64,000 nt of DNA from Achromobacter piechaudii NBRC 102461 (GTDB lineage: Bacteria; Pseudomonadota; Gammaproteobacteria; Burkholderiales; Burkholderiaceae_B), in the NCBI RefSeq assembly GCF_001571245.1, contig NZ_BCTK01000005.1, positions 620,001 through 684,000 on the forward strand, read 5' to 3'. The translations under genes were made by a program, and so were the position numbers. The notes under the pieces are model-generated. The model worked only from the letters and a program-made list of their open reading frames with translations, was not told where the DNA came from and searched no databases. Below, piece by piece: positions 58,486-64,000 of this stretch (positions are counted from its first letter, which is position 1; each line of letters begins with the position of its first letter).

Positions 58486-58507
58486 ATGCCCGAAATGGTT
58501 CGGGCAT
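58486..58507. promoter_or_regulatory. Perfect inverted repeat between msrB and bioM
   Basis: Arms ATGCCCGAA and TTCGGGCAT with a 4-bp spacer ATGG. Its right end overlaps the -10-like CATAAT of bioM, so a repressor bound here would block it. It could also fold as a hairpin in an msrB-side transcript. Confidence 0.55.
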
Positions 58508-58510
58508 AAT
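58505..58510 (+). promoter_or_regulatory. -10-like element of bioM
   Basis: CATAAT (5 of 6) ends 8 bases before the bioM ATG at 58519, with no Shine-Dalgarno sequence. The -35 is weak, and the start of transcription would be next to the start codon. Confidence 0.4.
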
Positions 58511-58518
58511 CGCGCCCC

Positions 58519-59196
58519 ATGTTAATCGAGTTTGACCAGGCGGTAGTGGCCACGCCCCAGGCAGAAGTGTTGCGCGGGGTGAGCGCGACCCTGGCCGAGC
58601 GCCGCATCGGCATCGTGGGTCCCAATGGCGCGGGCAAGAGCACGCTTGCGCGCCTGCTCAATGGTCTGGTGCTGCCCTCGTCGGGCAGCGTGCGGGTGGA
58701 TGGGCTGGACACCCGGCACGACCTGAAGGCGGTGCGCCGCCGCGTGGGCTTTGTGTTTCAAAACCCCGAAAACCAGATCGTGTTTCCCATCGTGCGCGAA
58801 GACCTCGCGTTCGGCCTGAAGCGCCTGGAGCCGGACAAGGCACGGCGCGAATCGCGCATCGACAGCCAATTGGACGCGCTGGGCGTGGGGCATCTGGCGG
58901 ATCGCAGCAGCCACACCCTGTCTGGCGGGGAACGCCAATTGGTCGCGCTGGCGGCGGTGCTGGTCATGGAGCCCGCGCTGATCGTTTTTGACGAGCCCAC
59001 CACGCAACTGGACCTGCGCAACCGCAATCGGGTCCGCAACGCTATCGCCGCGCTGCCCCACGATGCGGTCGTCGTCAGCCATGACCTGGAGCTGCTGGAA
59101 GATTTCGACCGGATCCTGGTCGTGCGCGATGGCGCTATCGCAGCCGATGACACGCCCGCCGCCGCCTTGCGCTGGTACCGGGAGCACTGCGCATGA
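58519..59196 (+). CDS. bioM: Biotin ECF transporter ATPase BioM
   Basis: A 225-aa ABC ATPase of an energy-coupling-factor importer. Walker [10 protein letters not shown] (residues 34-42), Q-loop FQNPENQIV, signature [16 protein letters not shown], Walker [14 protein letters not shown] and the switch VVSHDLE are complete. The gene is first in bioM-bioN-bioY; the ATGA overlap with bioN couples translation. Confidence 0.95.
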   Translation: MLIEFDQAVVATPQAEVLRGVSATLAERRIGIVGPNGAGKSTLARLLNGLVLPSSGSVRVDGLDTRHDLKAVRRRVGFVFQNPENQIVFPIVREDLAFGLKRLEPDKARRESRIDSQLDALGVGHLADRSSHTLSGGERQLVALAAVLVMEPALIVFDEPTTQLDLRNRNRVRNAIAALPHDAVVVSHDLELLEDFDRILVVRDGAIAADDTPAAALRWYREHCA

Positions 59197-59789
59197 TCGA
59201 ACCTCTCTATGTGTCCGGACACAGTCCGCTGCACCGGCTGCCTGCCTGGCTGAAGCTGGCGGCGCTGGTGGCCGCGGGGGCCGGCCTGTTCCTGCTGCGC
59301 GACCCGCGCTGGCTGGGCGCGGTGTTTGCCCTGGCGGCGGCGCTGGTCTGGTCCACGGGCGTGTCGGGCGTCGCCGTCTGGCGGCAGGTGCGCGGGCTGT
59401 TGTGGGTGTTGTTGGCGGTGGCCCTGTTCACCGCCGTGTTCCAAGGCGCCATCGAGGCCCTGGCCGTGGTGCTGCGGGTAGGGGCCATGGTCGGCCTGGC
59501 GCTGGCCGTCACCTTGGCGACGCGCACCTCCGATCTTATCGCCGTCTGCGAGCGGGTCTTGACGCCGTTCGAGCGGATCGGCCTGATCGACGCGGGCAAG
59601 GTGGCGCTGGCATTGGCGCTGGCGCTGCGCTTCGTGCCCGAAATCTGGCGCAATTTCCATGAGATCCGCGAGGCCCAGGCCGCGCGCGGTCTAGGCGCGC
59701 ATCCCGTCGCGCTGATCGTGCCCTTGATCGTGCTGACTTTGAAGCGCGCGCAGGAAGTGTCCGAAGCCATCGACGCGCGCAGCCCCTGA
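59193..59789 (+). CDS. bioN: Biotin ECF transporter T-component BioN
   Basis: A 198-aa membrane T-component that links the ATPase to the substrate-binding BioY. Four to five hydrophobic segments and the coupling motif EAQAARGLGAHP (Ala-Arg-Gly) are present. It is short, as BioN proteins are. Confidence 0.93.
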   Translation: MIEPLYVSGHSPLHRLPAWLKLAALVAAGAGLFLLRDPRWLGAVFALAAALVWSTGVSGVAVWRQVRGLLWVLLAVALFTAVFQGAIEALAVVLRVGAMVGLALAVTLATRTSDLIAVCERVLTPFERIGLIDAGKVALALALALRFVPEIWRNFHEIREAQAARGLGAHPVALIVPLIVLTLKRAQEVSEAIDARSP

Positions 59790-59821
59790 ACCGCGCTGAC
59801 CCCATTCCAACAGGTGAAACC

Positions 59822-60379
59822 ATGAAATCCCAAAACACCGTGCTGATCGCGCTGTTCGCCGCGCTGATCGTGGTTCTCAGCTTGATCCCTCCCATTCCGT
59901 TGCCCGGCATCCCGGTGCCGATCACCTTGCAGACCTTGGGCGCGATGCTGGCGGGCGCGATGCTTGGCCCCTGGCGTGGGGCGCTGGCCTGCCTGCTGTA
60001 TCTGGTGTTGGCGGCGATCGGCCTGCCCGTGCTGCCCGGCGGCCGTGGTGGCTTGGGCGCGTTCATGGGCCCCACGGGGGGCTTTCTGATCGGCATGGTC
60101 GTGGGCGCGCTGGTCATCGGTTGGCTGACGCGCACGCTGGTGACGCGCGCCACCCGTGATTGGGCAAAGCTGGGCGGCTATCTGGCGGCCTGCATCGTGG
60201 GCGGCATCTTGGTGGTGTACGCCTTCGGCGTGCCGTGGCTGGCTGCCGTGACGAAGATGGGCCTGCCCAAGGCGGCCACCGTCGTTTCGGTGTTCGTGCC
60301 GGGGGATCTGATCAAGGCCGTCGTCGCCGCCTGGGTGGCTTCGCGCGTGGAACGCGTGTGGCCGATGTTGGGACGCTGA
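59822..60379 (+). CDS. bioY: Biotin ECF transporter S-component BioY
   Basis: A 185-aa six-helix substrate-binding subunit that captures biotin. PIPLPGIPVPITLQTLGAML near the N-terminus and MGPTGGFLIGMVVGALVIG are the BioY signatures. It can work alone with low capacity or with BioMN as here. Confidence 0.95.
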   Translation: MKSQNTVLIALFAALIVVLSLIPPIPLPGIPVPITLQTLGAMLAGAMLGPWRGALACLLYLVLAAIGLPVLPGGRGGLGAFMGPTGGFLIGMVVGALVIGWLTRTLVTRATRDWAKLGGYLAACIVGGILVVYAFGVPWLAAVTKMGLPKAATVVSVFVPGDLIKAVVAAWVASRVERVWPMLGR

Positions 60380-60422
60380 CAGGTTTGTCCGCCTTGCGGT
60401 GACAGTAAGGTAATAAGCCCCT

Positions 60423-60442
60423 GGCATGCTTTGCGGCATGCT
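60423..60442 (+). repeat. Direct repeat upstream of the amino-acid importer
   Basis: GGCATGCT occurs twice, separated by TTGC (each GCATGC is palindromic). It lies about 150 bp before the livK -10 and could be a regulator site. The remainder of 60380-60592 shows no gene or other clear signal. Confidence 0.3.
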
Positions 60443-60592
60443 GCGCCCTACAAGGGAATCCCCCAACTGACGGGCCGAAAGTTTTTCTAGTACAAGTTCG
60501 CCATTAACGAATGCGTTTGCTGAATTGAGGTTTCCGTAGCACATCAGGGATTTACCGTAGTTGCGCGACGTCATCTGATACTGTTTTAACCC

Positions 60593-60598
60593 TATAAT
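60593..60598 (+). promoter_or_regulatory. Candidate -10 of the liv operon
   Basis: TATAAT, an exact -10, lies 79 bp before the livK start codon; the region at -35 is weak. The leader ends in AGGAG at 60664-60668, before ATG 60678. Confidence 0.55.
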
Positions 60599-60677
60599 AT
60601 TTTTTTCTGTATAACTTTAACTAGGCTCGCTTCGCCTCAATCGAGGCACATAAGAGCCACCACAGGAGACAAAAAAT

Positions 60678-61841
60678 ATGCGCAAGCACTTCGGCTTGTC
60701 CGCGGCGGCTGCCGCTTTCGCCCTGGCCGTGCCGCTTCTGGCAAGCGCGCAGGTCAAGGTCGGCGTGACGGTTTCGAGCACCGGCCCCGCTGCGTCCCTG
60801 GGTATCCCCGAGCGTAATACCGTGGCGTTGCTGCCCAAGGAAGTGGCCGGCCAGAAGATCGAATGGATCGTGCTGGACGACGCCACCGATACGACGCAAG
60901 CCGTCAAGAACTCGCGCAAGCTGGCTACCGACGACAAGGTCGACGTGCTGATCGGCACGTCCGTCACCCCCGGTTCGCTGGCCATGGTCGACGTCGCCGC
61001 CGAAGCCAAGGTGCCGATGATCAGCGTGGCCGCCAGCGCCAAGATCGTAGAACCCGTGGACGAGAAGCGCCGCTGGGTGTTCAAGACTCCGCAGAACGAC
61101 GCGCTGATGGCCGGCGCTCTGGCCGACGCCATGGCCAAGTCCAAGGTCAAGACGCTGGGCTTCATCGGCTTTGCCGACGCCTACGGCGACGGCTGGCTCG
61201 ATGTGATGCAGAAGGCCGCCAAGGCCAAGGGCATCGAAATCGTCGCCATCGAAAAATACAGCCGCACCGACACCAGCGTGACGGGCCAGGTGCTCAAGCT
61301 GGTCGGCGCGAAGCCGGACGCCATCCTGATCGCTGGCGCGGGCACCCCGTCGGCGCTGCCGCAAAAGGAATTGAAGGCCCGCAACTACGGCGGCACCATC
61401 TACCAGACGCACGGCGCGGCAAACAACGATGTGCTGCGCGTCTGCGGCAAGGACTGCGACGGCATGTACCTGCCGGCCGGCCCGCTGCTGGTGGCCGCTC
61501 AATTGCCCGATTCCAACCCGGTCAAGAAGTCGGCGCTGGCTTATGTTGAAACCTACGAGAAGGCCAACGGCGCCAACTCGACCAACACGTTCGGCGGCCA
61601 CATGTGGGACGCTGGCCAACTGGTCGTGACCGCGCTGCCCGTGGCGCTCAAGACGGGCGCCAAGCCCGGCACGCCGGAATTCCGCGCCGCCATGCGCGAT
61701 GCGCTGGAAAACGTGAAGGACCTGGCTGCCTCGCAAGGCGTGTTCAACATGTCGCCCACCGACCACGCCGGCTTTGACGAGCGTTCGCGCGTCATCGTCA
61801 AGGTCGAAGGCGGCAAGTGGGTCTATCAGCCCGGCCTGTAA
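60678..61841 (+). CDS. Branched-chain amino-acid-type ABC substrate-binding protein
   Basis: A 387-aa periplasmic Leu/Ile/Val-binding-family protein. Signal peptide ends at ASA (residue 24). VGVTVSSTGPAASLGIPERN and KTPQNDALMAGALADAMAKS are typical of peripla_BP_6. Downstream genes encode LivH- and LivM-type permeases, so this feeds an ABC importer of branched-chain amino acids or related solutes such as amides. The codon usage and leader suggest strong expression. Confidence 0.94.
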   Translation: MRKHFGLSAAAAAFALAVPLLASAQVKVGVTVSSTGPAASLGIPERNTVALLPKEVAGQKIEWIVLDDATDTTQAVKNSRKLATDDKVDVLIGTSVTPGSLAMVDVAAEAKVPMISVAASAKIVEPVDEKRRWVFKTPQNDALMAGALADAMAKSKVKTLGFIGFADAYGDGWLDVMQKAAKAKGIEIVAIEKYSRTDTSVTGQVLKLVGAKPDAILIAGAGTPSALPQKELKARNYGGTIYQTHGAANNDVLRVCGKDCDGMYLPAGPLLVAAQLPDSNPVKKSALAYVETYEKANGANSTNTFGGHMWDAGQLVVTALPVALKTGAKPGTPEFRAAMRDALENVKDLAASQGVFNMSPTDHAGFDERSRVIVKVEGGKWVYQPGL

Positions 61842-61884
61842 TCTCCTTCGGATTGCCCGTTCCACGGATGTGCATCGCAAGACC

Positions 61885-61951
61885 GCGCCAAGTGGTGGCG
61901 CGTGCCTTGCGGCACCCGAGCAATGCTTCGCACCGGCCTCTCCGGCCGGTG
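61885..61951 (+). ncRNA. Three tandem hairpins between binding protein and permease genes
   Basis: GCGCCA-N5-TGGCGC (61885-61901), GTGCC-TTGC-GGCAC (61902-61915) and CACCGGCC-TCTCC-GGCCGGTG (61931-61951) occur in a row, without a T tract. They fit 3'-stabilising or attenuating structures that keep the binding protein in excess over the permeases, as in other ABC operons; not shown to be a separate RNA. Confidence 0.5.
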
Positions 61952-62007
61952 TGTCGTATCAGTGTCCCGGGCGGGGCCGGAACACCAAGAATCAATAAGG
62001 TTGTTAG

Positions 62008-63045
62008 ATGGATTCCTCAATTGCGCTGATTTTGCTGCAAGACGGTGTCGTCAACGGCGCCATCTATGCCCTGCTGGGCATGGCGCTGGTGCTGGTATTC
62101 GCCGTTACGCGCGTCATTTTCATTCCCCAGGGCGAGTTCGTGGCGTTTGGCGCCTTGACCCTGGCCATGCTGGTCGACGGCAAGGTGCCCGGCACCGCCT
62201 ATCTGCTGCCGCTGCTGGGCGCCCTGTGCCTGGCGATGGAACTGGTACGCGGCGCGCGCACCCGCAGTTTCGCTGGCCTGCCCAAAACGCTGGCCACCTG
62301 CGTCGTCCTGCCGCTGGCGCTGCTCTGGGTGACCAAGGCCTACACCGGCCCCGACAACTCGCTGTGGCTGAACATGCTGCTGACGCTGTTGCTGGTGATT
62401 CCGCTGGGCCCCATGGTTTACCGCATCGTTTATCAACCGCTGGCCGAAGCCACGGTGCTGGTGCTGCTGATCGTCTCGGTCGCCGTGCACTTCGCGCTGA
62501 CCGGCCTGGCGCTGGTGTTCTTCGGCGCCGAAGGCTGGCGCACCCCCGCGTTCGTCAGCGGACAAGTCGATCTGGGCTTCATGACCTGGTCGGCACAAAG
62601 CCTGTTCGTGGTCGCCACGTGCGCGCTGCTCATCACCGCCTTGTGGTTGTTCTTCGGCAAGACGCTGTACGGCCGCGCGTTGCGCGCTACCGCCGTCAAT
62701 CGCCGTGGCGCGCGCCTGGTCGGCATCAGCACCACCATGTCGGGCAGCCTGACGTTCACGCTGGCGACCGCCATCGGCGCGATGTCCGGCATGCTGATCG
62801 CGCCCATCACCACCGTGTACTACGACACCGGTTTCCTGATCGGCCTGAAGGGCTTCGTGGGCGCCATCATCGGCGGCCTGGCCAGCTACCCCGTCGCCGC
62901 CGCTGGTTCGCTGCTGGTGGGCGTGCTGGAATCCTTCTCGTCCTTCTGGGCCAGCGCCTATAAGGAAGTGATCGTCTTTACCTTGATTATCCCGGTTCTG
63001 GTCTGGCGTTCGTTCAGCACCCATCACGTGGACGAAGAGGAATAA
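62008..63045 (+). CDS. Branched-chain amino-acid ABC permease LivH-like
   Basis: A 345-aa polytopic permease. [20 protein letters not shown] and [14 protein letters not shown] are typical of the LivH N-terminus, and [17 protein letters not shown] is the coupling loop for the ATPase. It forms a heterodimer with the LivM-type permease that follows after 5 bp. Confidence 0.93.
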   Translation: MDSSIALILLQDGVVNGAIYALLGMALVLVFAVTRVIFIPQGEFVAFGALTLAMLVDGKVPGTAYLLPLLGALCLAMELVRGARTRSFAGLPKTLATCVVLPLALLWVTKAYTGPDNSLWLNMLLTLLLVIPLGPMVYRIVYQPLAEATVLVLLIVSVAVHFALTGLALVFFGAEGWRTPAFVSGQVDLGFMTWSAQSLFVVATCALLITALWLFFGKTLYGRALRATAVNRRGARLVGISTTMSGSLTFTLATAIGAMSGMLIAPITTVYYDTGFLIGLKGFVGAIIGGLASYPVAAAGSLLVGVLESFSSFWASAYKEVIVFTLIIPVLVWRSFSTHHVDEEE

Positions 63046-63050
63046 ACGTC

Positions 63051-64000
63051 ATGAACCGCATTCTGCTTGCCGTATTCATCGTCGTCCTGGCGGGCCTGCC
63101 GTTGGTGCCGGTCACGCCCGAATTCTGGGTGACGCAACTCAACTACATCGGCTTGGCCAGCCTCGTCGTGCTGGGTCTGGTGCTGCTGACCGGCGTGGGC
63201 GGGCTGACCTCGTTCGGCCAGGCCGCGTTCGTGGGCCTGGGCGCCTACACCACGGCCTACCTGACCACGCAATACGACGTGTCGCCGTGGCTGGCCTTGC
63301 CGGCCGGCCTGATCCTGACCGCCGTGGTGGCTTATCTGCTGGGCGCGATCACGTTGCGCCTGTCGGGCCATTACCTGCCGCTGGGCACCATCGCCTGGGG
63401 CCTGTCGCTGTACTTCCTGTTCGGCAATATTGATTGGCTGGGCAAGCATGACGGCATTGCCGGCATCGAACCCCTCAGCCTGTTCGGCATTTCGCTGGCC
63501 AGCGGCCGCAACATCTATTACCTGATCTGGGTCTTCGTGCTGCTGGCGCTGTGGGCGACGCGCAACCTGCTCAATTCGCGGCCCGGCCGCGCCATCCGCG
63601 CGCTCAAGAGCGGCGCGGGCATGGCCGAGTCCATGGGCGTGAACACCGCTGCGTACAAGGTCGTGATTTTTGTCTGGGCGGCGTTGCTGGCCTGCATTTC
63701 GGGCTGGCTCTACGCGCACATGCAGCGCGCTGTCAGCCCCAGCCCGTTCGGCGTCAACTACGGCATTGAATACCTGTTCATGGCGGTGGTGGGCGGCGCG
63801 GGCTACGTGTGGGGCGCGTTGCTGGGCTCGGGCGTCATCCTGGTGCTGAAAGACCAGTTGCAGAACTGGCTGCCCAAGCTGCTGGACACCAACGCCAACT
63901 TCGAGATGATCGTCTTCGGCGTGCTGCTGATCCTGATGCTGCAATACGCCCGCAATGGCCTCTGGCCGATCCTGGCGACGTGGTGGAGCAGCGTGACCGG
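63051..64000 (+). CDS. Branched-chain amino-acid ABC permease LivM-like, cut by the window end
   Basis: The frame is open from ATG 63051 to the edge (316 codons). It starts MNRILLAVFIVVLAGLPLVP, continues with GVGGLTSFGQAAFVGLGAYT (LivM signature) and RAIRALKSGAGMAESMGVNT (coupling loop), and ends in a hydrophobic stretch near the usual C-terminus of LivM. Some relatives in this family are fused to the LivG ATPase; whether this one is cannot be seen. Confidence 0.93.
   Translation, partial: MNRILLAVFIVVLAGLPLVPVTPEFWVTQLNYIGLASLVVLGLVLLTGVGGLTSFGQAAFVGLGAYTTAYLTTQYDVSPWLALPAGLILTAVVAYLLGAITLRLSGHYLPLGTIAWGLSLYFLFGNIDWLGKHDGIAGIEPLSLFGISLASGRNIYYLIWVFVLLALWATRNLLNSRPGRAIRALKSGAGMAESMGVNTAAYKVVIFVWAALLACISGWLYAHMQRAVSPSPFGVNYGIEYLFMAVVGGAGYVWGALLGSGVILVLKDQLQNWLPKLLDTNANFEMIVFGVLLILMLQYARNGLWPILATWWSSVT

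Noticed and set aside
58467..58712. N-terminal extension of MsrB to 58712
   Set aside because: It would overlap the divergent bioM gene by almost 200 bp.
60422..60436. Possible sigma-54 promoter (TGGCATGCTTTGC)
   Set aside because: The GG-to-GC spacing is two bases too short for a sigma-54 promoter.

Overview
The window looks like core chromosome of a high-GC betaproteobacterium of the family Alcaligenaceae, most likely Achromobacter or Bordetella. The pointers are a complete 14-gene nuo operon followed by a DUF2818 gene, a RisA/RisS-type two-component pair, a Par27-type periplasmic parvulin, the smc-zipA-ligA order, a fused TsaB-RimI protein and a classical betaproteobacterial porin. The genus is inferred from remembered family features, not from a search. 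I see no insertion sequence, phage, integron, CRISPR array, rRNA or tRNA.

Layout. 1-5.3 kb: the end of a tripartite RND efflux operon (adaptor, pump, outer-membrane lipoprotein), then a SufR-like regulator with a cysteine cluster. 6.0-10.5 kb: a LysR regulator, a peptide-type solute-binding protein and a gamma-glutamyltransferase without a signal peptide. 10.6-13.1 kb: a lipid kinase, a metallophosphoesterase and a PAP2 lipid phosphatase in one operon. 13.1-14.6 kb (minus): a TetR regulator, a thioesterase and a truncated Rossmann protein joined by ATGA overlaps. 15.0-16.3 kb: porin. 16.4-31.5 kb: nuoA-N plus DUF2818, encoding respiratory complex I. 31.8-34.1 kb: a Fiu/PiuA-like catecholate siderophore receptor with repeated operator-like sequences upstream.

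34.1-39.7 kb: serB and mfd (minus), divergent from ispD-ispF. 39.8-42.0 kb: a secreted three-part protein joining a beta-rich domain, an HExxH metallopeptidase domain (DUF4344-like) and a degenerate rhodanese domain. 42.0-43.3 kb (minus): ahpC-ahpD peroxide defence of the mycobacterial type. 43.3-45.4 kb (minus): risA-risS. 45.6-47.8 kb: tsaB-rimI fusion and a family-4 uracil-DNA glycosylase. 47.9-49.2 kb (minus): lplT. 49.5-56.3 kb: smc, zipA, ligA. 56.3-58.5 kb (minus): msrB, yciB, bolA and the parvulin. 58.5-60.4 kb: bioMNY biotin importer. 60.7 kb to the end: a Liv-type branched-chain amino-acid ABC importer whose second permease runs off the window.

Most of the region is ordinary housekeeping. 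The points that deserve a second look are mainly regulatory or architectural: the metallopeptidase-rhodanese fusion, a perfect 9+4+9 inverted repeat over the bioM promoter, several genes whose -10-like element lies 6-11 bases before the start codon (putative leaderless or near-leaderless mRNAs), a -10 region shared by mfd and ispD on opposite strands, an 11-bp-phased direct repeat plus Fur-like site before the siderophore receptor, and a run of three hairpins between livK and livH. I did not find an unambiguous new multi-gene system.
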